Origin: Bacillus spizizenii TU-B-10
Lineage (GTDB): Bacteria; Bacillota; Bacilli; Bacillales; Bacillaceae
Length of the DNA stretch: 64,000 bases
Assembly: GCF_000227465.1 (NCBI RefSeq)
Contig: NC_016047.1
Span: 3,204,857-3,268,856 of the forward strand
Reading direction: 5' to 3'
Shown: piece after piece, positions 1-10,000 of the stretch
Position numbering within the stretch: position 1 is the stretch's first letter
How the letters are laid out: the number at the start of each line of letters is the position of its first letter
Made by a program: the position numbers and the translations under genes
Notes under the pieces: model-generated
Seen by the model: only the letters and a program-made list of their open reading frames with translations
Database searches by the model: none
What the model was told of the DNA's origin: nothing

Positions 1-862
1 CAATAATCGCAAACAGTGCTTTGGCCGGAGAGTCCATAAAACCAACAATGACAGCCGGCGCAGCACCGAGGAAAGGCCCGACATAAGGAATGATATTGGT
101 AATCGCCATGACAATCCCAAGAATTAAGGCATACGGCAGCCCGGCAATTAAGTAGCCGATAAAACACGCTGTTCCGACAAAAAGACAGATCAACAGCTGT
201 CCCTGAAAATAAGCCGCAAGCGTATCGGATAAATCTTTAAAAATCTTTAAGCCTTCTGTCCGATAGGAAGCCGGAAGAATTTTTACCGCCAGATGCGGAA
301 AGCGGTGTCCGTCTTTCAGCATATAAAAAAGGATAAATGGAACAGTGATAATAACAAGCGTGATGTTTGTCACGACACCAAACACCGCAGATAAACTGGA
401 CGTGATATTTTGCGGCAGGTTTTGGAGAAAGCTTGTCAACGACTGTTCAATTTTTGATATCGATACATAATCCTGATTCATCATCCAGGTAAACCATTGG
501 GAATGGGACATATCTTTTGTGAGCGACTGAATCTGTTTTATATAATCAGGAAGATTGTTAAACAGCCCGGTCACTTGCGATGTTATGACAGGTCCGACTG
601 ACGCTGAAACGAAGGCCAGCAAACCGATAAATAGTAAATAGATCAATAGAATGGATAATGTCCGCGGAATTTTTTTCTCAAGCAGGCGGACGACCGGATT
701 AAAAATGAAATACAAAATTCCCGCAATCAGCATCGGGAAAAACAATGTCGAGATAAAAACGATAAACGGCTGAAATACAAATGAAACCTTTGTTGCTACG
801 TAAATAATCAGCAAAACAAATAAAATCTGCAATGTCCAAAAATGGACTTTTGATTTCAACAA
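1..862 (-). CDS. yueF: AI-2E family transporter, partial
   Basis: The 5' part of a multi-spanning membrane protein of the AI-2E transporter (TqsA/YtvI/PerM) family; the 3' end lies left of the window. The N-terminus has two closely spaced hydrophobic helices, then a soluble loop, then more helices, which is the family layout. The start is a TTG at 860-862 preceded by a strong AGGAGG; no ATG lies close to this site. Family members export small solutes or signals, or act as ion antiporters, so the substrate cannot be named. Identity as yueF is from recall of sequence and gene order. Confidence 0.85.
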   Translation of the reverse strand, partial: MLKSKVHFWTLQILFVLLIIYVATKVSFVFQPFIVFISTLFFPMLIAGILYFIFNPVVRLLEKKIPRTLSILLIYLLFIGLLAFVSASVGPVITSQVTGLFNNLPDYIKQIQSLTKDMSHSQWFTWMMNQDYVSISKIEQSLTSFLQNLPQNITSSLSAVFGVVTNITLVIITVPFILFYMLKDGHRFPHLAVKILPASYRTEGLKIFKDLSDTLAAYFQGQLLICLFVGTACFIGYLIAGLPYALILGIVMAITNIIPYVGPFLGAAPAVIVGFMDSPAKALFAII

Positions 863-973
863 GCTTTGTTCCTCCTAGTTTTTCTTTGTCTGTCAGATAA
901 AAGGACTTATACCCCATCATTGTAACAAAAATGAACTCATATCAGAACTCTTAATATAATGAAAGGAGTATTG

Positions 974-1363
974 ATGATGCAGGCAGTCACATACGACAGA
1001 GATTCACTGGCTTATATCTATGTTCTTCCTCCAAAATAGAGCAGGAATGTACGGTCTGAGGAGCTTAGAGTCAATGATTGCATCCTGCTGGATATCAGCC
1101 AAGACGGCAAAATTGCCGGATTCGAATGTTTTGGTGAGGCAGCACTGCTCTGTGCCCCATTTGCCGGGAAATCCAGGCTATATGTAAAAGATTCAGATGG
1201 TTATCATTTTCGTGTCCGCCAGCATGCTTCAGTCCGTTCCTGCTATACAGTGTACGGCGTCACTTTTTGTTTTTCAGATGGTGACTATCAAGAATTTGCC
1301 GGTTTTGACCTTGACGATACATTGTATCATAGTGCTTTTTTACAGCGCTTAACTGAAAAATAG
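974..1363 (+). pseudogene. yuzE: yuzE-like DUF2283-type protein with an in-frame stop
   Basis: A reading frame of 130 codons starts at ATG 974 (or ATG 977) behind GGAG and runs to TAG at 1361, but codon 22 is TAG (1037-1039). The frame after this stop is open, codes convincingly (for example YHFRVRQHASVRSCY) and ends in a plausible C-terminus, so a single substitution has broken one gene. The N-terminal YDRDSLAYIYV resembles the start of DUF2283 proteins. No start codon with a ribosome site lies soon after the stop, so re-initiation looks unlikely. A sequencing error is the other explanation. Function unknown. Confidence 0.7.
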
Positions 1364-1403
1364 GACGTCCCGGTGTACGCCTATTTTTCATGCGCAAGCA
1401 CTG

Positions 1404-1640
1404 TTAAACCCGCTCACTATAATCTGGCGTAACGGAAATCATGTGCTGCATTCTGATCAAACAAACAGAATTTCGGGCTCCTTCAATGGTGATATGGTCA
1501 GGTTTTACATCGATCAGTCTGCCTCTGACCGTATCTCGTACTGTCTGTATCACGAACCTTGAGCCGATGAGCTTTTTAATGGTCTGATAGACATAAGGAT
1601 CGACTAAAGAGACCAGTTGCGGACTACCTTGGTTGACCAT
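1404..1640 (-). CDS. yuzF: small DUF2642-type protein YuzF
   Basis: A 78-residue protein with AGGGG upstream of its ATG. The central pattern, in which a short strand-rich region refers to RLIDVKPDHITIEG, resembles DUF2642 proteins of Bacillus, some of which are spore coat-associated. No signal peptide or membrane segment is visible. It converges with the broken yuzE gene and stands alone between yuzE and yueE. Its function is not known. Confidence 0.75.
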   Translation of the reverse strand: MVNQGSPQLVSLVDPYVYQTIKKLIGSRFVIQTVRDTVRGRLIDVKPDHITIEGARNSVCLIRMQHMISVTPDYSERV

Positions 1641-1826
1641 ACTTCAATCCCCTTTTGATGTTTTATCTCAGTTTATGCCGCAATTATGGATAATGACACA
1701 GGCTTACCTGATAAAACCAGGAACGCGGGGATTTTAGGAGAATATGTTTGGAAGCGGGTGTAAAGGAAATGGTGATGAAGCGGAGACAGCGAAGAGAGCT
1801 GGCGCTGTTCCGTGAAAAAAAGGGAC

Positions 1827-2357
1827 TTATACAGGCTTTATCATGGATGCCTGGGCTTGGTCGATTAATCGGTCCAGCTTTTCTATTTTTTTACGTGCAG
1901 TTGAAGGATCGATTTGGCGGTAATGATGGTGGCCTCCCGGCTCTTCATCAAGTTCGTCCGCTTTTTTGACAATCTGCTGCAGCGTGTTTTTATCTAATTC
2001 GCCTTCAGGTAAATAGGAATCGGTATGAAGCAAAATGGCAAGGGCAATCTCTTTTGCCGCTTTCGGTTCCTCGCCAAGCCGAATCAGAAGCTTATGAGCC
2101 CGTTCCGCCCCTTTAATGGCATGAATGTCATTTCTTTTGTATTTCTCATAGTCCCACTTTCCGTCTGTATACCATTCATAATGGCCGATGTCATGCAGCA
2201 GCGCCGCTTTTGCAGCTAAATCAGGGTTGATGTCAGCCTTTATAGACAGCCTGTACGCATGGTAAGCGCAGGCAATCGCATGTGCCACGCCGGAACGCTG
2301 TAGATATTTTTGTGCAATTGGATGGGTGAAAACATCCATTAATGTAACCTTTCTCAT
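1827..2357 (-). CDS. yueE: HD-domain phosphohydrolase-like protein YueE
   Basis: A 176-residue HD-domain protein. The metal-binding pattern is visible as H in the first helices (GVAHAIACAYHAYR), the doublet LLHDIGH near residue 73, and a later His-Asp pair (ILLHTDSY). Such proteins hydrolyse phosphate monoesters or diesters, often nucleotides; the substrate is not known. I chose ATG 2357 because AAAGGAGGGG precedes it at normal spacing; an in-frame ATG 57 bases upstream has no such site. It is followed by no clear terminator and stands as a single gene. Confidence 0.8.
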   Translation of the reverse strand: MRKVTLMDVFTHPIAQKYLQRSGVAHAIACAYHAYRLSIKADINPDLAAKAALLHDIGHYEWYTDGKWDYEKYKRNDIHAIKGAERAHKLLIRLGEEPKAAKEIALAILLHTDSYLPEGELDKNTLQQIVKKADELDEEPGGHHHYRQIDPSTARKKIEKLDRLIDQAQASMIKPV

Positions 2358-2520
2358 GGAAACCCCTCCTTTAGATATTTTTAGAATCCTAACATAATTT
2401 GCAGAGAAACTCAATTCTTATGTCACATCATTTTGTCTTCTAATCATCATTGTTATACCCTAAAAGCAGAGTTTCAGTCAGTATATGCGGCTGTTCAACA
2501 GAATGCGAGGGCGATTGACT

Positions 2521-2555
2521 TTTTTATAAAAAAAAGAGCAGAAAATGTCTGCTCT
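2521..2555 (-). terminator. intrinsic terminator of yueD
   Basis: Stem AGAGCAG (2535-2541) pairs with CTGCTCT (2549-2555) around a 7-base loop, followed on the minus strand by a run of T. It overlaps the yueD stop codon and marks the end of the yukE-yueD transcription direction. Confidence 0.85.
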
Positions 2556-3285
2556 ACAAAAACTCTTTAATATCGTAAATGCGTCCGTTTTCTGTCCCTG
2601 TTTCTAATAAAGAAAGCAGTGTGCCGGCAATAAAGGACGGACTGCGAAGGCTTCCTGTTTCATTTAATTTCTGGAAACGTTTAATGTCGTGGAAATCCTT
2701 TTTCGATGAAGAACGGATGACAGCTTGCATCTCAGTGTCCATAACACCTGGTGAGAAAGAAATCATGTTCACTGGCAGTTCTTCATCTTCTTGTTCAAAT
2801 CCGAATGTCCTCGTAAACATGTCGAGCCCGGCTTTTGAGCTGCAATACGCGCTCCATCCCTTATATGGATTTTTGGCGGCGCCTGACGTAATGTTGACAA
2901 CCGTCTTTTTGCCGCTGTATAAAGCAAACCGTTTTGTAAACAGCTGACTCAAAAGGACGGGCGCAGTCAGGTTCAGCTGATAATGGCGCTGAAGCTCGTC
3001 AAGAGACGCTTCGCCGGCGCGTTTGATCGGCGTTACCATTCCGGCGTTATTTATCAGGGTAATACCTGAATAACGATCTGGATTAATGGATGAAAGCAAT
3101 GTTTCAAATTGCTGTTCAGCTTCTGCGAGATTGATGAGGTTTATTTGATGCTGCGTCAGTTTTTCGTGAGAGACATCCGCTTTCGTTCTGGATAAGGCAT
3201 GGACTTCATGACCCTTCTCTAAAGCCTGTAATGCAATGGCTTCACCCAGTCCTTTTGACGCTCCGGTGATGATATAAAGTTCCAT
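2554..3285 (-). CDS. yueD: short-chain dehydrogenase, benzil reductase type
   Basis: A 243-residue short-chain dehydrogenase/reductase. The N-terminal TGASKGLGEA is the NADP-binding glycine motif, NNAG follows, and YCSSKAG carries the catalytic Tyr-x3-Lys. The B. subtilis protein is known as an NADPH-dependent benzil reductase of the sepiapterin reductase group; the natural substrate is not established. ATG 3285 is chosen because GGAGGAGG lies just upstream. The gene lies 63 bases after yueC on the same strand, so it may be read through from the type VII locus, but it is not a recognised secretion component. Confidence 0.88.
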   Translation of the reverse strand: MELYIITGASKGLGEAIALQALEKGHEVHALSRTKADVSHEKLTQHQINLINLAEAEQQFETLLSSINPDRYSGITLINNAGMVTPIKRAGEASLDELQRHYQLNLTAPVLLSQLFTKRFALYSGKKTVVNITSGAAKNPYKGWSAYCSSKAGLDMFTRTFGFEQEDEELPVNMISFSPGVMDTEMQAVIRSSSKKDFHDIKRFQKLNETGSLRSPSFIAGTLLSLLETGTENGRIYDIKEFL

Positions 3286-3348
3286 TGGAAACCTCCTCCT
3301 TCCATTCCTATTGTACGGTACCGCTTTTGCACAACACAAGCACAGGGC

Positions 3349-3855
3349 CTATGCCTTTTTGTTCTCCTGCGCTGTGACTTTTGGGATGAGAAACACAATG
3401 CCTGCAATTCCGAGCAGGATCAGTACGACATAGATCATCGGCAGCAGCAATGAAGATGTTTCTTGTCCTTCTTCTGTTTCCGTGGATGACGTCTTTGTCA
3501 TTGGTTTTTCAGCAAACGTAATCCCGAGCTGTTTCGACTGGGCCGCAATCGTGTTGGATTCCTCGGCATTTGTTGATGTAAACAAATCTTTTATCAGCTC
3601 GGCGTCCTTGTCCTCGGGCTTATCAAAAGTGATATCCTTCTGTTCCTCAGGCAGTTCTGTTTTCTCTTCATAGTAGGTATCTTCATGCAAATAATTCGTA
3701 TCAATTTCGATGTCTTTTTTCTCATACTGGTTTGGCGCGACATCTGTGTTTTCCTCGGTTTCGGCTGCTACGGCAGAGGGTATGAAAAGGGAAAAGGAGA
3801 GCATACAAATCATGATCCCCTTTTCCATGCTGCGATTACGCTTCATACGTTTCAT
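3349..3855 (-). CDS. yueC: type VII secretion membrane protein YueC (EssA-like)
   Basis: A 168-residue protein with an N-terminal signal-like hydrophobic stretch ([16 protein letters not shown]), an acidic, lysine-rich outside segment and one C-terminal membrane span (about residues 135-157). This layout and the position after yueB match EssA of the Firmicute type VII system. The frame opens inside the end of yueB (20-base overlap). ATG codons at 3855, 3846 and 3828 are all possible and none has a strong ribosome site, so the start is uncertain by up to nine residues. Confidence 0.82.
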   Translation of the reverse strand: MKRMKRNRSMEKGIMICMLSFSLFIPSAVAAETEENTDVAPNQYEKKDIEIDTNYLHEDTYYEEKTELPEEQKDITFDKPEDKDAELIKDLFTSTNAEESNTIAAQSKQLGITFAEKPMTKTSSTETEEGQETSSLLLPMIYVVLILLGIAGIVFLIPKVTAQENKKA

Positions 3856-6800
3856 CGCTTTCTGCTGTGTGTTCGGCCATCATCCGGATGATCAGCGGCA
3901 GAGCCGCGGCAATCACCGTAATGATCAGCAGAACCGTTATTCCCATTGTAAACAAGTGTCCTGTACCGTACTGGATGTCGATATATACTTTCGAAACCGG
4001 ATCTTCAAATGTAAAGTTCGGCATAATCAAATCAATAAGCGGTGCGACGTAGAATAGAATCATTGCCGCTGAAGCAACCCATCCAGGGATCGATCCGAAT
4101 CTGAATGCTGTCCGGATGAAGGCAGAGCTTGCGACTAGCAATAGAATCGTAAACACCGACCACTTAATCGTCTGATCGTCCGGCAATGAATAAATATTCA
4201 AACCGAACAAGCTGATCATGAGTCCGACAAGGATATTCAGAATTCCGAATAGCGCTCCTTTGACGAGAAGCGGCGCGTTTTGGTAATACGAGCTGAAATA
4301 GCCGATTAACAGACTGCTGATCAATACAATGACAAGGATGACAACCGGCGGCACCGTCTGAGTTTTTTCTTCCGGTACCTCTCCGCTGATTTTAAGCGGA
4401 TTCGCCAAGTAATCATATACATAGCCGTTGTTTTGCCCGTCTACTAATGTATTTCCGAGTATGCCGTATACGTCATTGCGCACGAGTTTCGTGGAAGCGA
4501 CATTTTTCCCCCAGTTGTTGTTTAAGGTGTCAGCTTTCGCCTGAACATCATTGACGCTTTGCTGCATATTCGTCGTGTAATCAATAATGCCTGACTGGCG
4601 ATCAGACAATGACCCCATCATGTCTGACATTTGCAGCACTTCCTGGCCGACCGTATCTTGGACACTCAATGCCATTGTGCCAGACAGCCCGTCGTTACTG
4701 AACGTCGCAGCTTCTTGCGTTGTACCTGTTACCAGCTGTTCTGACGCTTTTGCGGCACTTTCAGAGATTTTCGTCAGTTCGTCAAGAACACCTGCTTGAG
4801 AGTCACGGATGAAGCCGCTGTAGTCCTCCGTAAATTTGGTCATGCCGTCGATGAAGCTGTTAATGTCTTCATCGGTTTGCATCGTGTTGTTTTTCAGATC
4901 TTCCCAGCTGGCTGTTTCTGCAGGTGAGAGAGCCAGGACTGATTTGACGTTGCCCTGCTGGTCTTTAATTGCATTGGTTTTCGCAGCGCTGTCTATCGTT
5001 CCGGATAATACAGAGTCATAAACTGATAAATATTTATAGTATCTCATTAAAGCGGAGATGCTTTCTGTATTGATCTCTCCGGAGAATTGAAGCTGATCTT
5101 TATTTTCCAGCTCGCGAATCGCGCTGTAAATCCCTTCGAACTCCCGCTTCCGTTTCGCTTCAAGGTTTTCAAGTTTACCTTCTAGCTTTTCCACTTTGTC
5201 TTTCAAGTCAACAATTTCATCATTGAGACCATCCATTTGTTCTTTTAGTTCTTCTAATTTCTTTTTCAGCTCTTCATTATGGGAAGTTTCTTTTTCTTTG
5301 AGCTCTTCTTCAATTTGCTTGATTCGCTCAGATGCTTGGCTGAGCTGTTCTTTTGCTTTGGCGATATCAGAAATCTCATCGTTTCCTGTTTGACCTTCGT
5401 CCTCAGGCTGAGCCGCGCCACCGTCGCCTCCAGTATCTCCTGAATCTCCGGTTCCGCCTTCATTTGCCAGCTGGATAAATTGAAGGGCTGAGTCAGATGA
5501 AGCAGTCTGTTCGGCAGATGTACCCGTTTCGGTTTGTCCGCTGTCTGACTCACCATTAGAGGCATCGCCGTTCTGCTCCTGACCGCCTGTTCCCTGCTGC
5601 TGGTCTTGATCCTGAGTATCGCCGTCCGTTTGTCCGTCAGTCCCGGTACCACTATTGTTATCATCGTTTCCGGTGTCTCCCTGTGTATCATCGGGATTTG
5701 TGTTGTTTCCGTCATCAGGTTTTTCCGGGTTGTCAGTGGATGGCTCGTCTGTTCCCGGATTTTCAGTTCCCGGGTCCTCTGGCGTCGGCTCCTCTTTTTC
5801 AGGTTCCTTTAGATTGTCTGAAATGTCCTGAATATCCGCCGCAATGTTTTTCAGTTCTTCACGCTGTTTTTCAAGATCAATTTTCAGTTCTTCAGGATCT
5901 TCTTCTTTTGGGTCTTTATCTTGATCATTGTTGTCAGAGCCATCATCTTTGACTGGATCGTCCCCTTTCGCAACTGTCAGTGCCTCACGCGCTGGGACAA
6001 GCAGTTCATAAACCTGATTTAATGCTGTCTGTTTTGATGCAACCTGGTATTGATTAATTAAATCGCTTTGTATCTTCGCCATACCAAGTTCCTGCTGAGG
6101 CACTTGACCCTCCCTAAGTTGCTGGGCATTTGCCAACACTGTACTTGTTTGTGCAAGCTGTGTTTTCGCTTGGCTGATCCCAGTTGCCAGTCCGCTCATG
6201 CGTTCGCTGAACTGATTTGCCTTTTGCTGTGCTGCGATTGCATCCAGACCTGTCTGGATTTGCTGCTGAGTTGAATCCTGGGCTGCCAAAAGCAGTTTTT
6301 TCTGATTTTCTTGATATTCTTTGTATCTTTCAACGGTATCAATGAATTCTTTCAGCGTGTTTTTGGCTTCCTCCGCTGTTGAAGCTTTTTCTTTTGTCGT
6401 GCCCTGCACTTCGTTCATTGATTTCTTCAGCTCATCGATTAAGTCTTTTTGCTGTTTGATTTCACCTGCTAAATCATTAGAGCTTGGTTTGTAAAAGTTG
6501 TACATGACATTCTGGAATTCAGATTCTTTATTGACGATTTTGTCAAATTCTCCTCTGATGTTGTCCACTTTTTGTGAAACAAAGTTCCAGTATAAGGCCG
6601 ACATTTTTTTGTTCATTGTCTTTTGCGCATCCTCAAGCTCACGCTGAACTTTTTCTTTGTTGACCGCATTCAGGTTATCTTGAATGCTGAATTCGAGCGT
6701 TGCTTTTTGAGGATGATCTTTGTCATAGCTCAAAATGTTTTTTGAGAAATCCGAGGGAATGTAGACGATCGCATCGTATTTCTTTGATGCGAGACCAGTC

Positions 6801-7081
6801 TCGGCCGCGCTTCGGTTTACGACCGTCCATGAATAATTAGGACGCTCACCCAGAAAGGCCGCTACTTCCTTGCCGAACTGGGCGGATTTGTCCTCTTCAT
6901 CAGATTTTACCTCATCACTCAATACGCCTGTGTCTTCATTCACCACCGCGATTTGCCGCGTGGAATTGACTGCTTTCTTCGTCGGATCGTCTCCGATAAA
7001 TCTGAAAAACAAAACCGGCAGCAGCAAAATGATGATGACGGCGGATATTAACTTGATCAAGCTTTTTCGTTGTTCTGTCAT
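3836..7081 (-). CDS. yueB: type VII secretion protein YueB (EsaA-like), SPP1 phage receptor
   Basis: A 1081-residue membrane protein. One membrane span lies near residues 8-27 and about five lie near the C-terminus (about 890-1065); the large part between them faces outward. YueB of B. subtilis is the receptor for phage SPP1 and is the EsaA counterpart in type VII secretion. Residues about 374-569 form a low-complexity stretch rich in Asp, Glu, Gly, Pro, Thr and Asn; a heptad-like, Glu/Lys-rich coiled coil follows at about 570-680. The ATG has AGGGAG upstream and overlaps the yukB stop by four bases, which suggests coupled translation. Confidence 0.93.
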   Translation of the reverse strand: MTEQRKSLIKLISAVIIILLLPVLFFRFIGDDPTKKAVNSTRQIAVVNEDTGVLSDEVKSDEEDKSAQFGKEVAAFLGERPNYSWTVVNRSAAETGLASKKYDAIVYIPSDFSKNILSYDKDHPQKATLEFSIQDNLNAVNKEKVQRELEDAQKTMNKKMSALYWNFVSQKVDNIRGEFDKIVNKESEFQNVMYNFYKPSSNDLAGEIKQQKDLIDELKKSMNEVQGTTKEKASTAEEAKNTLKEFIDTVERYKEYQENQKKLLLAAQDSTQQQIQTGLDAIAAQQKANQFSERMSGLATGISQAKTQLAQTSTVLANAQQLREGQVPQQELGMAKIQSDLINQYQVASKQTALNQVYELLVPAREALTVAKGDDPVKDDGSDNNDQDKDPKEEDPEELKIDLEKQREELKNIAADIQDISDNLKEPEKEEPTPEDPGTENPGTDEPSTDNPEKPDDGNNTNPDDTQGDTGNDDNNSGTGTDGQTDGDTQDQDQQQGTGGQEQNGDASNGESDSGQTETGTSAEQTASSDSALQFIQLANEGGTGDSGDTGGDGGAAQPEDEGQTGNDEISDIAKAKEQLSQASERIKQIEEELKEKETSHNEELKKKLEELKEQMDGLNDEIVDLKDKVEKLEGKLENLEAKRKREFEGIYSAIRELENKDQLQFSGEINTESISALMRYYKYLSVYDSVLSGTIDSAAKTNAIKDQQGNVKSVLALSPAETASWEDLKNNTMQTDEDINSFIDGMTKFTEDYSGFIRDSQAGVLDELTKISESAAKASEQLVTGTTQEAATFSNDGLSGTMALSVQDTVGQEVLQMSDMMGSLSDRQSGIIDYTTNMQQSVNDVQAKADTLNNNWGKNVASTKLVRNDVYGILGNTLVDGQNNGYVYDYLANPLKISGEVPEEKTQTVPPVVILVIVLISSLLIGYFSSYYQNAPLLVKGALFGILNILVGLMISLFGLNIYSLPDDQTIKWSVFTILLLVASSAFIRTAFRFGSIPGWVASAAMILFYVAPLIDLIMPNFTFEDPVSKVYIDIQYGTGHLFTMGITVLLIITVIAAALPLIIRMMAEHTAESDETYEA

Positions 7082-10000
7082 CTAGCACTCTCCCTTTCAG
7101 CAGAACATAAAGGAATTTGAACTTTTTGCTCCTTCCCGTTTTCCACAACATATCCGAAGCCCGGCTGAATCTCAGGCTCTTGTCTTTGGTACGGGAGAGG
7201 AATGACATTTTGCTCAGATTTTTTCATCAGCAGAATTGCGTGGCGGATCTGCTTCATCTCTGTCGTCAAGGAGTCATAGCCTTTTGAGAATTCGCTGTGA
7301 TTTCCGCCCGGGATAAAGCTGAACCCAAGATGCGCGTATGATTTCATGAAGTTTGCGAGACGGTCTTGTATTCTCGTATCAATCGTCTGCTGGAATCTCG
7401 TAATCCCGTCAATCATCAGCACCACTTGTGAGAATCGCAGATTTTGCGCGTCTCCCTGGCGGACGGCTTCTACATACATGGCTTCTCTTGTTTTGAAAAT
7501 GTCTTCTGCTGCTTCGATCCACTGCTCAATATCTTCTTTCGTTTCCAAATATGAGACATCCGATTCCTTCGCATATTGGGACAATCCGCGGTCAATCGAG
7601 TCAAACAGGCCAATCATTTCGGTTTCATCATCAATCAGATGTTCAAGCATTACTTTTAAGACGTTTGTTTTTCCGCGCTGGGTCTGGCCTAAAATCAGGC
7701 AGTGCTTGTGCTTGCCTAAATCAAAATAGACTGGGCTGACTGTTTCTTCATGAAGCCCGATCGGTACAGATAAAGGCTTGCGTTCCAGCTTGAAGCGGAG
7801 AGAAAATTCTCTCGTCGACAGGCTCTCAGGCAGCATTGGAATTGGTGCGGGCTGCTCCATTGAAGCAAAGCGCTCCTGAAGATGCTGAACGTCTGATTTC
7901 AGTCCGTTGAACATGCTGATATCATCGTCCGTGTCAACAGGCAGGAACATTTGCGCGAAATAAAGCTCTTCCTTTTGAATGATGACGCGCCCCGGAATCG
8001 GTTCAAGATTGAACTTCGGCCGTCCGTAAATGGAATATCCCTCAGATTGATCCATGAGATAATGGACAACCTTTGTTTTCAGGTTATTTAATAATGACTG
8101 GCGGACCGCATTAACCCGCGTTGCTGTCAGCATGAAGTAGATGCCTAAGCTCTGCCCGTCTCTGGAAAGCTGGACAAATTCCGATTCAAGCTCATGCATC
8201 TCATCCTTGACAATGTCAAAGTTGTCAATGGTGATGAAAATGAACGGAAGCTCTTCTTCGCTCAGCGCATTGTACATTTTGATGTGGCTGATTTCTTTTT
8301 CCCTGAACAGACGTTTACGGCGGTCAATTTCTTCTTTGATTCGAATCATGAACTTTTCGATTTTTCTTGACTGGTCCATCAGGAAGTAATCCGCGGTATG
8401 CGGGAGCTTCGCTAATGGCAGAAGCGTTCCGTTTCCGAAATCAAAGATATAGACATGAAGCTCTTCTGGTGTGTATACGTCCGCAAAGCTCATCAGGAAC
8501 GTTGCGGCTGTAATCGATTTTCCATAGCCGGAAGAGCCGAATATGCCGATATTTCCGTCTTCCATCATCTTATAAGCAATCGGCGCCTGTCTTTGCAGAT
8601 CAGGTTCATCGACATACGCGAAGTGGAAATGGTCTTTTTCCTCTGAAGGGAAAAGAGTGCGCGGGATACGTTCCGCGAGCGGCGGCAGCCAAGGGCTTGA
8701 CAGCTTCTCGATTCCCATTTCATCTTGGATGCGTTCAATTTCGTCAACTACAGCTTCGATTTCTGTTTGAACATCTTTTTTCGCGATATCTTCGGTATCC
8801 ACTTCAGAAAGCGGGATCAGACCCGTATCCGTGACGATCGCAATTTCATCCTCTGTTCCGTAGACTTCCTCTAAGTAAGGAGCCCCGCTCCAGGCGGATT
8901 GGAACAGCTCATACACTTCATTGTTTCCGACCTGCAAATAACCGCGTCCTGTCACGGTAATGTTTGCGGCATCGCTGTTTTTCAAAATTTCTTTACTGTC
9001 GGTGGCATCCTGAACCTTCAGCGCTACTTTAAAGCGTGAGTTACTCCAGATCTGGTCGTCAATGATGCCGCCCGGCTTCTGTGTCGCCAAAATCAAATGA
9101 ACGCCGAGGCTTCGCCCAATACGCGCGGCGCTGACAAGCTCCCTGATAAAATCAGGCTCCTCGCTTTTCAGCTCGGCGAACTCATCAGAAATTAAGAACA
9201 AGTGAGGCATCGCCACTTCTGCTTTCCCCTGCTTGTACAGCTTTGTATAGTCATTGATGTGATTGACTTGATATTGGTCAAACAGGCGCTGCCTTTTTTT
9301 CAGCTCACTTTTAATGGAAGCAAGCGCACGCATACTGAAGTTTTTGCTGCCTTCAATATTTGTGATCGTGCCGAGCAGGTGAGGAATGTTGCGAAACGGC
9401 TGCGCCATCCCCCCGCCCTTATAGTCAATTAATAAGAAAGCCGCTTCATGCGGGTGAAAATGCACCGCAAGTGACAGGATGTAGGTCTGGAGAAATTCAC
9501 TTTTCCCTGACCCCGTTGTCCCCGCAAGCAACCCGTGCGGACCGTGGGCTTTTTCGTGAAGGTTCAGATACACAATGTCATCTTTTCCTTTATAGCCGAT
9601 CGGCACTGACAGCGACTTCGACGATTCACTCGTCAGCCATCTTTGCTGAATGCCGATTTCTTTTACTTCCTTGGCATGGAAAAGCTCCAGGAACGATACC
9701 GTTTCCGGAATGGAATTTGTAATGCCGACCTGGTGATTCAGCGTCCGCAGTGTGCGTGAGAACCGTTCATTGTCCCCGCGTTGATGATGATCAAGGCGGA
9801 ACGGAATTCTTACCGCTTTTTTCTTCTGTATTAAAATGTCGCCTTCATGCTCATTGATGTAGCGGACAAGAGTCGTAATGTTTTCCGACAAGCTTTCCTT
9901 TGTTTCCGCAGCGACAATTGTAGAGATGCCCAGATGCTCATGCTGTCCTTCTAAATATTCGAGAATGACGTGCTCTGAGATCAGCTGCTGGTTCGTGATG

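Noticed and set aside
1748..1969. Plus-strand frame of 73 codons between yuzF and yueE, starting MEAGVKEMVMKRRQRR
   Set aside because: Two thirds of it lie antisense to the end of yueE, and the start is a TTG with only a weak ribosome site; a 23-codon frame in another phase at the same place is no better.
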